A stretch of DNA of 64,000 bases, taken from assembly GCA_029891345.1 (NCBI GenBank), contig CM056994.1, forward strand, positions 56,327,251-56,391,250, read 5' to 3'. Origin of the DNA: Dryococelus australis. Its lineage: Eukaryota; Arthropoda; Insecta; Phasmatodea; Phasmatidae. Positions 46,507 through 57,135 of the stretch are shown piece after piece; position 1 is the first letter of the stretch; the number at the start of each line of letters is the position of its first letter. The translations under genes and the position numbers were made by a program. The notes beneath the pieces were generated by a model. It was given only the letters and a program-made list of their open reading frames with translations, did not search any database and was not told the DNA's origin.

Positions 46507-48059
46507 AAGATGCCACAAATAAATTAGCACATTAATATCATTGTTTGGAATCATCCGAAAGTTTATAACTAAACAAAATTCTAAATGCACAGGCTTTTTC
46601 ATGGTGACACATGTTTCGAGATACCGCAGATACCGGCAAATAACTATGCTGTGTGTGTGAAAGCAATTTGTTTGTTTTTGCAAAACACTTATGACATTCG
46701 AAGATTTGCTCGGAAATGATTTTTTTTTGTAGAGGATTTTTCATATGAAACGTTCGAAATGTGTATCACACATGTCAACCTCGCTTCAGAATCATCGTTG
46801 CAATTGTGTTACTTACAGTGTGGAAGGGAGGGAACACTGATGGGAAAATTATTTTTATCTTGGACCAAGTTAATTATCACCGCTAACATTGAATTATGAC
46901 TGGGGTCTGAACTTTCCTGGATTCACAGGACAGTGGTGATTTTGCAATAACCTAACACAACTTGGATAGATGTACCAAGGATTCAGGAACATAAGATGCA
47001 ACCATTCTCCGTAGAAAAGAAACAATATGCATGAAACAATCGAAAAATACCGCTAGCTGCAGGAAATAAAATACACATAGAGACGTACGAAAAATAGATT
47101 AAATTTAATTTGAACGAACGAGTTTTCATTCTGACACCAAATGAAATCTGATGTTTGCAAATATTAATTTGAAAGTAATTGCAAGCCTTAAAATTAGTTT
47201 TGCTCACTGTGGCCGTAACTATAACTTCAGCCGCTCTCGTATGCATCTGCTCTTAAGTTCAAAAATAATATGCCTTAAAAAGATTTCATACTTCCTAGCC
47301 CAAAATTAAATTACATTAAAAGTCTTTCTCAAGCCAAACCATCCGGGAGAGCAAGTGAAATATTGGCAGGGCTCCGTAAGAAAAATAGTCAGAGTAACTT
47401 CAGTATTCTGTGATCCAAGATGGCGTAACGTTTGCCAAATATACTTTCAAAAATTTTTTAATTAAAATTCTTGGCGACGTCTCTGCTTTTGAAATTGTTA
47501 AAATACTTTCCTGGAAATACTTGATTGCAGCAACGACTTGCAGACTTCTCGTCGGTTGGTACCGTTAGTCATTCACCTTAACATCTTGCCCTAGTGGTAT
47601 CTTCCTATCTTCCCTCACAAGCCTCTCGGGCCTGGGGTACGCTAATAATGTTCATGCCGTGCCACACTCAACAATGCGGTAGCTCAATCTGGAATTTAAT
47701 GATAAAATCGCGTAGGTAGTGCGTACAGACTTCAATATTGCGATATTATGTAGCGCGTCTTCGCCCCATCACGATGTCTACATACAGCGATCGTACTCGG
47801 CCAATGTTAATTAACCAAACTAAAAATTCCTACCGGGCCAATGACACACTAGGTCTCCACCTGCCTGGCGGAAACAAGACGGCTAGACGCCTCCAAAACT
47901 ATATACTTATCAACGCTTGCAAACGTCGCACCAATCAAGAGAGGGCTACATTATTTAACACGCAATACGCAATGTGTTACTATGGCAACCAAACAACAAA
48001 ATACCCCATGATATTCAACCCACGTACCGTAACTTAATGGTAGAAATTCCTAAAGGCTT
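46505..48059. other. Intron 2 sequence, nothing recognised
   Basis: A 99-residue plus frame (47738-48037) is less AT-rich than its surroundings but shows no recognisable domain or context. Other frames are shorter. Not annotated as genes. Confidence 0.4.
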
Positions 48060-50470
48060 ACAAACATAGGGTGATTTTTCAAAGGTTTGATTCAAAAAGC
48101 GTGAATAAACTGTGAATAGACTATAGTAAGAACACCTTACTTTCAAAATGGCGGCCATTCTAAAATTTGGGGTGGTATGTCAAATATCGGGAACCATTAA
48201 ACCGATTTAAACCAAAATTTGTATGCTAACAGAGCACCAAGTAAGCATTAAATTGTGAAATGGATAACGTTGTTAGTACTTTATTTTTTTTTGGGGGGGG
48301 GGGGGGGGAAGGACAAATAAAAAAAAAACTTTTACATTGTATCTCGAAAACTATAAAACCAATTACCAACCAATTTGGCAGGTGATACTATTACAGGCCA
48401 AATAAACGTAAGTAATTGAACTTTATTGGGCACTTATTTTCAAAATGGCGGCAATGGGAATATTTTAGACTTATTTGGTATATATCTACCATACCATTTA
48501 AATAATTTCGATCAAACTTTGTATACTGAAAGTATATATTATAACCATCATATATGCCAACACATAACCACTTTTGTAGACCATTTTGAAAGATAGCATC
48601 ACGAATAAATAAAGTTAATATATCATAACTCGGTAAAAAATTAACTATTTCCTACCAAATTTGGCAAACAAGAAGTACTGATACAGATGATGTTAAGTTA
48701 TATTTTTAAGGATGTCAGATACTTATTTCCAAAATGGCGGCGATATAGCCATTTTAGCTTCGAATGCTGTGTCGTCGAAACTATGTAATCGATTCCAACA
48801 TAACTTTGTATACTGGCAGTAGATATTACAACTATTAACTCTTTATATAATGGGCATCTTTTGTCCTCCATTTAGTCAGATATTGCCATGCGAATAAATA
48901 AATTTTTTATCTAATTTCTCGGGAAACAATTGAATAATTCCTATAAAATTTGGCAAACATGTAGTACTGCGGGAGATGATGTAAGATTGCATGTTTTGTC
49001 AGACACTTATTTTTAGAATAGCAGACATTTAGCTAATTTAGATTTAAATACTATATCGTCAAAACCATATTATTATTTCCAACTTATCTTCATATGCTGG
49101 AAGTAGATACTACAACTATCAGCTCTATATACACAGAGCATATTTTAACCGCCATTTTGCAAGATAGCACCATGCGAATAAAATAATGTTTTTATGCCAT
49201 ATCTCAGGAAACAATAGACCGATTCCTATCAGATTCGGAAAACAAGAAGTACTGAGTCAGACGATGTTAAGTGGTATGTTTTAAGCACTTCAGAAACTTA
49301 TTTTCGAATGGCAACCATATAGCCATTTTAGCTTAGAATGCTGTATCGTTGAAACCGTGTAATCAATTCCAACTCAACTTTGTATGCTGGCAGTAGATAT
49401 TACAATTATCAACTTTATCTACATGGAGAATCTTTTGTCTTCCATTTTGTAACATAAAGGCACACGAATAAATAAAGTTTTTATGTAATATCTAGGCAAA
49501 AAGTTGACATATTCCTTCCAAATTTGGCAAACAAATAGTACTGCAGCAGGTGGTGTAAACTGGTATGTTTTAAGTATGTCAGACACTTATTTCAAAACGG
49601 TGGCTATATAAATATTTTATCTCATTATATTTTATTTACGCGACAAATTCCAACTTCACTTTGTATTCTGGTAATAGGCCTACCTATTACAACCATCAAA
49701 TTTGTCTATGCAGAGACTCATCCCTCTGCCATTTTGCATAATAGCCCCACCAATAAAAAATATAATTTTTATCACATATCTCAGGAAACAATCAAACCAA
49801 TTTTTACACAATTTGGCAAAGCTGTTGTACTGTGGTAGATCATATTAATATATGTATTTTTTAAGTGTGACACACTTATTTACAGGATGGTGGCTATAAA
49901 ATAATTTTAGTTTTGTGCGCTCTGTCTACTAAACAATGTAATCTATTTTAACTAAAGTTAGTATTTTGGCAGTGTACAATCATCGAATGTGCTAGTATAT
50001 TACTTTTTTGTCCTCCAATTATGAAGATCGCCAGATGAAAATTATGGCGGTTTTATGTCATATCTCGAGGAGCAGTCAACCGACTCCCACAAAATTTACA
50101 CTGGGGCATTTAAATTAATGTTTACCAATTTGTGCACACCATAAATGCTACAGATATATTTAACAATTTAACCAAATTCTACCTAAATTAGCATGCACAC
50201 AGTATACAATAGAAGCATAATAAATAGAGCATCTGTTTTTGGCAATTTTGTATGATATCATCAAATAAAAAAATAAAGATTTTTATGCCGTAACTCAGGG
50301 AGGAAAAAAACAGATCTCCACCGAAATCTTCACACAAGTAGCGCTACGTTATGTCATGTAAACTGACATGTTTTAAGTGGCTCAGTGTCTTATTTTCCAA
50401 ATGACGGCCATCTAAATATTTTAGGTTAGTAAACTCTATCATTCGAAAAATTAGACTTATTAAAATTTAA
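48060..50470. repeat. Family F tandem repeats, array 3 (about 288-bp units)
   Basis: CACTTATTTTCAAAATGGCG-type starts recur at about 48432, 48720, 49005, 49297, 49585 and 49872, a period near 288. A typical unit runs AAAATGGCGGCCATATAGCC, ACTTTGTATGCTGGCAGTAG, ATATTACAACTATCAACT, CCGCCATTTTGTAAGATAGC, CACGAATAAATAAAGTTTTT, ATGTCATATCTCGGGAAAC, then CCAAATTTGGCAAACAAGAA and GTACTG. It opens near 48070 with GATTTTTCAAAGGTTTGATTC, the terminal repeat of the 58.6-kb MITE. It ends in a tRNA-like head interrupted by element C. Confidence 0.85.
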
Positions 50471-50474
50471 GTTT

Positions 50475-50504
50475 ATGCTAAGAATCCGACCTCCGTAATG
50501 CAGT
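50475..50504 (+). mobile_element. tRNA-like SINE head, left half (A box), split by element C
   Basis: GAATCCGACCTCCGTAATGC and AGTGGATCGCAC form the first half of a tRNA-like head. The second half, ACGTTATCTTACTGTTCAAG...GTGTTCAAGTCCCGGGCAAGG, lies at 55416-55475 on the far side of element C. An unsplit relative is at 20375-20470. Confidence 0.6.
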
Positions 50505-50925
50505 GGATCGCACACTAGTAGTAGAGAAATGTATGTTGCACTACGGCATCTGGCATCGGATTCTTACTTTTGGGGGGGGGGGGGCCAGGTTGTGATGTCA
50601 CCCGACCGCCCTCTTGGATGTATTTGACTTTTCAAACCTGATCCACTTGACCTTTGACTTTGACCTTGACCTCGATGACCTTTAACCCCAAAAAAACTAA
50701 ACAACCTTAAAAATTTCCAATAAAACTCAAAATTAAAAATCTACAAAAATTCAGAAAAATTTACTATTACAAATTATAAAAAATAATTTAAAATAATTTA
50801 AAGGATCCTCAGAAAACTTAAATTTCCGGGAACAGCTGAGAGGTATCAGCAACCCATGCGACTTTGGGGTCAGGTGAACGGGATTAGGTCCATTGACCTT
50901 TACCTTTGATCTCAATCACGTTGGA
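50505..50925 (+). repeat. Left terminal inverted repeat of element C
   Basis: Contains a run of 14 G near 50572 that is not matched on the right (a local expansion), then CCTTTGACTTTGACCTTGACC hexamer repeats and an AT-rich block. The inner edge is at TCGAATACC, directly before the truncated capsid relic. Confidence 0.75.
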
Positions 50926-50933
50926 GGTCCTGT

Positions 50934-51640
50934 TTACTCACATCGAATACCATGAGCGGCGTCAAACTCTTGAAACGTATCGGGGCTCAATATCGGGGAT
51001 TGGGTGCGGCCATAATATGCAATTTGTAATTGAGCGTACATCTGATATGCCAGAAGGTATTGCCCATTTACAAAGTTCGTGTTCATGTCTACGTACGGGT
51101 AGCTTTCGCTATTCAAAAATATTTTGCCTTTTTTGTATTTGGCATGTGTCGAACTGCGAACGGCTCACTCTTACATTGTACTGTCTTCCGGTCTGAAGCC
51201 CAACAATGACGTACCTCGGTTTCTCATAATCAAAGCTAGTCTTCACCATCCAGTTAATGCGCTGGGTTGCTGGCAATCCGGGGTATGTCTCCAGACTCCA
51301 CGAACTGAAAATCACATAGATGTTTTTACTATCTTCCACATTCTGCAACATGTATAGGTGTTCTACAGTGCTCAACTGCACGTGAGGCAGCATCCGTTCG
51401 ATAGACTGTAAGTTCAGGTCCACTTCCTCCTGGTTTTCTCCCGTACCCACGATGATATCCAAATGTGTATTGGTGAGCATTATTACCAGCTCCTGCTTCG
51501 AATTGAAGATAATTCGTCTGTAGTCTTCGGCAAATCTCAAAAGCATGGAGAGCGGAACACATACTTCGAACCTGCCTTCAGCATAAATGGGAACACTGTA
51601 GCCATCTTCGATTCCCCAGCCTGCCATGTCTCCTTGCGTG
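50934..51640 (-). pseudogene. Double jelly-roll capsid relic of element C (C-terminal half)
   Basis: From about 51627 leftward: VCVPLSMLLRFAEDYRR, then an I-M-L-T-N-T-H-L strand, INWMVKTSFDYEKPRYVIVG, LQTGRQYNV and FDTCQIQKRQNIF. One base is lost near 51112 and the frame continues with LNSESYPYVDMNTNFV, YQMYAQLQIAYYG and SPILSPDTFQEFD, then ends at the left inverted repeat. The FAEDYRR, KPRYVI-G-QT and FD-C blocks are those of the Polinton-like major capsid family, also seen in relic D (27712-30003). The N-terminal jelly roll is absent: the sequence is fused directly to a phospholipase-like N-terminus. Confidence 0.78.
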
Positions 51641-51770
51641 ACAGCCTTCTATCTAGCTTGGTTCCTGGGCCGCAAAACCTGTATCCGGGAATGTGCAGCT
51701 CGAACAGTAGATTATTTATCAGCATATCGACGACCCCGCTTCCAGCTACGGTCTTACCTCTTCGAGACAT
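51628..51770 (-). pseudogene. Phospholipase A2-like domain N-terminus, truncated
   Basis: The frame from 51770 reads MSRRGKTVAGSGVVDMLINN, then ELHIPGYRFCGPGTKLDRRL. The PGYRFCGPGTKLD-RL segment is the calcium-loop-like start of the parvovirus-type PLA2 domain found in capsid-associated proteins of many small DNA viruses and Polinton-like elements. The catalytic HD pair that should follow is missing: about 45 residues in, the sequence switches into the capsid relic. It is a deletion fusion and is not functional. Confidence 0.6.
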
Positions 51771-51874
51771 CGCGATGAACTGAGCGAGAAAACTATAAAT
51801 ATGACCCTTTTATATATTTTCCTTTCAGTATTATTCTATACTTGGAACAGTACGGACGTATCGCATATTACAAT

Positions 51875-52670
51875 ATGGCATTTCGGTGCGAATTATGCGA
51901 AAAGTTGTTTTCTCGACGTGATGCTTTAAAGAGACATTCTAAAATTTGCAGCATTGGTTCTCCACCACCAACAATAACCGCTGCCGCCACTGCCACCACC
52001 ACCATCACCACCAGAAGAGTGCAATGGTAATATAGGTATCATCAAGCAAGATGTTACTCTACCCTTATGAATTTATGCTGAAGATGAATATATCTCTCAC
52101 GAATCGTGGCATGGAAGCCTATTTCCGAATACAGTGAGGTGCATCATCGCGGGACCATCAAACTGTAGCAAGACGTGCGTCCTGCTGAGCCTGCTGGAAG
52201 AAGAGAACTGTCTCCGGTTCGAGAACGTGTACCTGTACTCGAAATCGCTCTAGCAACCGAAATACCAGCGATTGGCATGCGTACTGCAGGCCTTGGAAGG
52301 CATGGGTTATTTCCCATGCAGTGATAACGAAGTAGTAGTACCTCCGAACGAAGCACTGCTACACTCGATATTTGTCTTTGATGACATAGCCTGCGAGAAA
52401 CAAACTTGTATTCAATAATATTTTAGCATGAGACGACATGCATGCGTGGACAGATTTATTCGAGCATAACCAAACAGATGCTTCGCGATAATGCTAATGT
52501 GTTGGTGCTGTTTCGCATGGATGACACTAATTTACGCCACGTTTACGACGATCACGTCAATACGGACATGATGATTTCAGATTTCAAACATATGAGGGTC
52601 TTGTGCTAGAAAGAGAAATACGGATTTTTGACGATCGTAAAGGACTGGCCCCCATATAATGGGAGGTACA
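51875..52670 (+). pseudogene. Zinc finger plus FtsK/HerA-type packaging ATPase relic (element C)
   Basis: It begins MAFRCELCEKLFSRRDALKR with a C2H2 finger and a threonine/alanine-rich linker. After frameshifts the ATPase core starts near 52143: IIAGPSNCSKTCVLLSLLEE (Walker A GPSNCSKT), RFENVYLYSKS, an in-frame TAG at about 52252, then QPKYQRLACVLQALEGMGYF, SDNEVVVPPNEALLHS, IFVFDDIACEKQ (Walker B with acidic DD), and weaker frames beyond 52410 (MTLIYATF, HVNTDM-like). The enzyme packages DNA into capsids in viruses of the Polinton/adintovirus group. Starts of the capsid and this gene are divergent (51770 and 51875). At least one stop and several indels make it non-functional. Confidence 0.75.
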
Positions 52671-52699
52671 TGTGTGTGTTTGATTAGTTCAGCGCCGGC

Positions 52700-53134
52700 C
52701 GTCGAGAATGAGTTACAGCATATCGAAATTTGGCCAGAGTAGCCTTAATATATGCCATCATAAAGACAACGATGGTGGTTGTCTCGTACCAGGAGATGAT
52801 GGAACTTGTGATGCTGGTAGAAGAATAATTCGAAACGTTGGTGAACCCGAACGATCTGGAGATGCTGCTACTAAACATTTCGTTCTCGAAACTGGTAATG
52901 ACATTATTTCGGAATTGCGCAGTGGAGCGTGTGAAGACGGAGATCGTCCGCGATGTGGTGGCTATGGACGAGCACGTGACTAGTGTTCAAAGGCCAATTA
53001 TCGACAGATTGATTGTAACATCTGCACAAAATGAAGAGAATCTGAACAACCTGAAAGGATATATGTCACGTACGTTCGAAATCTCGATTTCCCACCTCGC
53101 AACGAAAACATTCAAAATTACAGCGAACATCTGA
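52700..53134 (+). pseudogene. Uncharacterised gene relic between ATPase and DUF8207 (element C)
   Basis: The readable part (52838-53134) encodes MVNPNDLEMLLLNISFSKLV, then CAVERVKTEIVRDVVAMDEH, VTSVQRPIIDRLIVTSAQNE and ENLNNLKGYMSRTFEISISH. It is helical, with heptad-like leucine/isoleucine/valine spacing that suggests a coiled coil. It lies in the same orientation between the two plus-strand genes and has coding-like composition. I recognise no domain. An upstream part in another frame (MVVVSYQEMMELVMLVEE near 52770-52825) looks like the N-terminal side of the same protein after a frameshift. Confidence 0.4.
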
Positions 53135-53210
53135 GCCAGATCAAAAATATTTTGGCGGAGACGCGCGACTAAACCTATAAAGAGAGTGACAGTGAGAATT
53201 TTTATTCAGT

Positions 53211-54060
53211 ATGTTGGCGGACATTGCCAGCGAACCACATCGGGCTATTCAGTCTGTCCGCTCAAAGTATTTGCTCGCCAAGAGAGCCACAATTTCACGT
53301 GATCATATAAATGAAAACAGTTTTTAAACCCATTACTCGTCGTCTCGATGTGCTCAGGGAGAGCTATGGAGCACCCATAGCCGTAAAGTCCGAAATAGAC
53401 ATTACAGCTAAGCCTTTGAAGAAACAAAAGCATGATGAAGTACAGTCGGATCAGGACGATGGACCGGATACGGATTCGCCACACAAGAAGAAAGTACGGA
53501 AGAGAGGCCTGAAATCTAATGCTTTGGCTGGACAGTACCTACGATGTAACACATCTCGTAATAATGATACGACGTACGGCGTATACAGGCATAATGATAA
53601 ATGGTTCCTCGGTGCTGATGAAACAGAGTTTCTACCAGGTGGGAACATCCGAGTTGGCAATTACACGGTACCTGGAACCCCTGGACTATATGAGTTTCTA
53701 TTTCGCAAGGAGACCAGGGACTTTTCAGAATCCGACCTCCTGGAATACAAAACTATGCTCGAACTCACGCACACACTTTACCAAGATAACAATCCCGAGA
53801 CTGGTGTTTATAAGGACAAAGATCACGAAAAAATTGACATTTTCGCAGACCTCTTCAGCAGCCTAGCACTGAAAAGCGGCGAAAGTCTGAAGAAGATAGA
53901 CGACGGCAAGAACATCGACTACGTATTCTGGGACAAACCGAACGAGCTGGTGGATAGGCTGCAGCTACTGCTTGCTTCGCAAAGTGTTGGAAATTACTTC
54001 CACACCAACGAGGTAGTTTCAATCATCGAAGAACTTAACGAGGCGGGACACATACGATGA
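53211..54060 (+). CDS. DUF8207-family protein of element C (one N-terminal frameshift)
   Basis: The likely start at 53211 gives MLADIASEPHRAIQSVRSKY, then LLAKRATISRDHI. One base change in frame near 53305 leads into the long open part (from 53311, 249 residues). This part has a basic, nuclear-signal-like stretch (PHKKKVRKRGLKSNAL), the DUF8207 core (TTYGVYRHNDKWFLGADETE, then GGNIRVGNYTVPGTPGLYEF), a helical domain and the C-terminal KPNELVDRLQLLLASQSVGN and EEVSIIEEL-like end. The family is of unknown function and marks arthropod Polinton/adintovirus-like elements. The remaining frame is long and intact, unlike every other gene of the element. AATAAA-type signals follow near 54160-54190. 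Confidence 0.75.
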
Positions 54061-54146
54061 GTCAATTGGTCATCGCCAGCTTCAAGTGGTGGTGCTTCCC
54101 TGCCCGCTTCAATTCCTGGGTCATCGAGGTGGACATCAAGCAGTGA
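54057..54146 (+). CDS. Small ORF overlapping the DUF8207 stop (ATGA)
   Basis: ATGA joins the stop of the DUF8207 gene to the start of a 29-codon frame, MSQLVIASFKWWCFPARFNS and WVIEVDIKQ, followed by a stop. It is short, but tryptophan-rich and placed exactly at the stop. It may be a real overlapping gene, a C-terminal extension after a lost frame, or chance. Confidence 0.25.
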   Translation: MSQLVIASFKWWCFPARFNSWVIEVDIKQ

Positions 54147-54189
54147 ACGTCGAAGAAGATTAATAAATTGTATTATGTGTACAATAAAT

Positions 54190-54870
54190 TTTATGTAAAG
54201 AAATATATGCTGTGTTTTATTTCAAAAAACCTCCCTTTATATAATAATAACAAATTTAATTAATAAATGTTAGCACTTTGCAGGAATAATCAATGCCACC
54301 ATTCGGTACAGGCCGATAGCAGGTGACATAATTGATACTACATATGTGTTGAGAATAGAATCTAGCATGGAGGGTATGGAACGAAGGTCACTAATTAGCC
54401 AATGAAAAACAATGGCGGGTGTCGACAGCGCAACCTATACTTTAAACACATAAACAAATATGTATGTCACCTGGTCATACATAGGTGATGTAAACACATG
54501 GAATATAATATGGTTGTCGCACGAAGGTGAGACGCAAACTATAAAAAAATGACAATTAAAAAAAAACATGGAGGACTGCACCTAGCAAGATGTCTGCCTC
54601 CCAACATGGCAGCCTCCAGTAACATATATAAACAAATGATGTACGAAAAAGAAAACAAATATGACCGCCTCCAGTAAAATATACACAAAGATGGCAGTCT
54701 CCAGTAACATATAAATAAAGACTGCTGCCTCCAATAGCATGAAAACAAATGACGAACGAAAAATCAAGATGGCGGACGGAGTATAGGCGAGGGGAGTGGA
54801 TGCGAGAGAGTCGGTCGTCTGCTGGAGTCGAACAGAGGTGAGCAATTGGTTGTGTTGGGGGGACGTTCGG
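54190..54870. repeat. Non-coding part of element C with about 45-60 bp diverged repeats
   Basis: GCCTCCAGTAACATATA-AAACAAA recurs near 54607, 54665, 54707 and 54725 with spacer GATGTACGAAAAA or AAGATGGCAG. There is no coding signal. The minus-strand tyrosine/leucine-rich frame across it is an artefact of the repeat. Confidence 0.6.
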
Positions 54871-55019
54871 TAATTTCAGATTTAAAAAATTATATATTTT
54901 AAAATAATTTTTTAAATAATTTTTAATAATTAATTTCTAGTAATTTAAAAATAATTACAATAGTGAATTTTTTGGTATTTTTTGTAATGTTTGTGAATTT
55001 TTGGAATTTTTTTTTTCAT

Positions 55020-55415
55020 TTTCCAGGTCAAAGATCAAAGGTCTAGGTCAATAGTCCTGATCCCGGTCACCTGACCCCAAGGTCACCTGGGTCGCTGATC
55101 CCTGTCAGCTGTTCCGAGAAATTGTGATATTTTCTGATAAACATTTTAATAATTTTTAATAATTTTTGTCGTGATTTTTTTTAGAATTTTTAAACTTTTT
55201 TTGAGAATTTTTGGGAATTTTTAAAGTTTTTTTTTAGTTTTTTTTTGGGGTCAAAGGTCCTCTATGTCAAGGTCAGAGGTCAGATGGGTCAGGGGTAAAA
55301 TGTCAATGACATCCAAGATGGCGGTCGTGTGACATCACAACATGGCTGTTCCCCATAATCCGCATCCGATGCCAGATGCCGTTGTGCGTCAACATGCATT
55401 TCCCTACTACTCACG
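55020..55415 (-). repeat. Right terminal inverted repeat of element C
   Basis: It starts CCAGGTCAAAGATCAAAGGT with further AGGTCA-type hexamers, has an AT-rich middle (TTTTTAATAATTTTT), then GGTCAAGGTCAGAGGTCAGA, TGTCAATGACATCCAAGATG, GCGGTCGTGTGACATCAC, and the outer edge GATGCCAGATGCCGTTGTGC to CCCTACTACT. It closely matches the terminal block of element B at 42235-42600. Confidence 0.75.
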
Positions 55416-55479
55416 TTATCTTACTGTTCAAGGTTTTCTGTGTTCAAGTCCCGGGCAAGGTACGTATGTATTTATAATT

Positions 55480-56324
55480 GTCTCACCACTGTTGCATAAG
55501 TTTTTGGTTTCATTTCAAAAGTTATTGTTTTCATAGAAAAGTTAAGTCATATCTACCATCTTAGCATTTAAGAAATTATTTAAAAATTAATTGCACCCAT
55601 GTTGAGGAAAGTAGCACGCTAGAATATTGAAGAGATACTTAATCATTAGTCTAATTCTTGCAAAATTTTTAAATAAACACTTAGTATCTGCAAAAAGAAA
55701 AAAAAAGATCAGAAATGTAAGCAGCATTTCTTACTCTAGCACATCACAGAAATGCCGTGATGCTATATTTAACACCGCTCTGTATTATGTTGTAATCTAA
55801 ACGATACGTGTGTTAAAACGATACTGCATTGCGCTTATCCTAAAGATATGCTATCTCTAAAATCGATTTTGACCTGCCAACTTCAAAACAATAGCTACTG
55901 AAGCTAAATCAAAATGCTTCTTCAATCCTTTCATTAACACTTAATAGTTCCCATCTTGTCTAATGACTCAAGAGTAACGTGCAAATATAGTCACAGTATC
56001 GTACTTAATCAATTTTTGAGAAATTAGACACATTAGGGGCATTTATACTTATAAAGTGACGAAAAAGCACTTATACGAGACGTGCCGGGGCCATAACAGT
56101 ATCAGCTGCAGAGTTCGACAGGCTATAACGATTACGTCGCTAGCGTCGCCAGTGACGGTATCGCGAGGAACCTGATCAGTAGTCAGTCGAGGCGATACCG
56201 CAGAAATGAATTATCAGTGAAGTGTAATGGAATTGCTATCCTGCACTTCACGCTGCAGCGAAGATTGCATGCGCCAATCTGGTATCGCAAATCTAAGAGA
56301 GTTGGTGACTCATTTCATTGCTAT
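55480..56324. other. Intron 2 sequence, nothing recognised
   Basis: No coding signal. A moderately GC-rich patch at 56085-56200 (GTCGCTAGCGTCGCCAGTGACGG) stands out but has no assignable function. Confidence 0.4.
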
Positions 56325-56752
56325 AGGCTATTCACGATAAAATGAGCACTTTAGAAAGCCCTGCTTAAGATATACTTGTATGCACGTTGTGTATTCTTCC
56401 GCCTTGTGTAAGATTAACATTCTCATGTGGGCCTCATATCTTTAATCATGCGTCGGTCAAATGAAACTTAGAAAATATTAGGAAAGGAAATATTTAACAA
56501 ATCCGGTAATTTTTACACTTAGATTAATAATAATAAAAAAAAGAAACAGAAAGCCAAAGAAATAATATGTCATCACAAATGGATACGTTACATTTTTTAT
56601 TCAAAGTTAAAATACGGAACTACTCCCCATCCGTCGTTACCAACCTGACTGGGCGCATGTCCCTCAGGGCGCCCATTTAAACATATGCGGGCAGAGACAG
56701 TTACTTTTTTCTAAGGTTGATTTCAAAAGTGCTCACTTTATCGTGAACAACC
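56325..56752 (+). mobile_element. MITE, GGCTATTCACGA family, full copy
   Basis: The left end GGCTATTCACGATAAAATGA with GCACTTT is inverted at the right end AAAAGTGCTCACTTTATCGT with GAACAACC. It is about 428 bp with no coding capacity. Internal marks shared with the other copies include GCCCTGCTTAAGAT, TTCTTCCGCCTTGTGTAA and TGGGCGCATGTCCCTCAGGG. Confidence 0.85.
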
Positions 56753-57135
56753 TTTACATGCAAGCAACTCTTACGAAAACTTTTGCATTTATTTCATTAT
56801 AGGAAATTTAAAGCTTCTCTGATGAAATTTGATATCTGAGCAAAGTGTAAACCATTTTTACAAATTGTTCTAGGAAGGAGTCAAACTCTCGCTACCAGAG
56901 CACAATGGTCTCTGTACATAATTATCTACTTGGTTGCATATACATAAACTTGTACAAGTAGCACTGCAACCGCGTGGCCGGGAAACGTTAATATAGCAGT
57001 GGTGATTCCCTACTTGAACTTCCAGAACCCGCCCTGTTTTCCATCGTAGTTTCAACCATAGCTTTTTTTATAAAGAAGTCATTTATCGAAGTAGTTATGT
57101 AAGTACGGGATGAAGTAGACACCATTATGTCTACA

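Larger units (their letters stand above)
50505..55415. mobile_element. Element C: virus-like element with long inverted ends
   Basis: Left end 50505-50925 and right end about 55020-55415 are inverted copies. Outermost, AGTAGTAGAGAAATGTATGT pairs with CATGCATTTCCCTACTACT; then GGCATCTGGCATCGGATTC pairs with ATCCGCATCCGATGCCAGAT; then GTTGTGATGTCACCCGACCG pairs with GCGGTCGTGTGACATCACAA; then runs of AGGTCA-type hexamers. Between them are gene relics in Polinton-like order: capsid C-terminal part (minus), phospholipase-like N-terminus (minus), zinc finger/packaging ATPase (plus), an unknown protein (plus) and DUF8207 (plus). No polymerase or integrase is inside. The element splits a tRNA-like head, which marks both ends. 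It is about 4.9 kb. Confidence 0.7.

Noticed and set aside
47738-48037. 99-residue plus-strand frame
   Set aside because: No recognisable domain, no splice context, and composition only slightly different from its surroundings.
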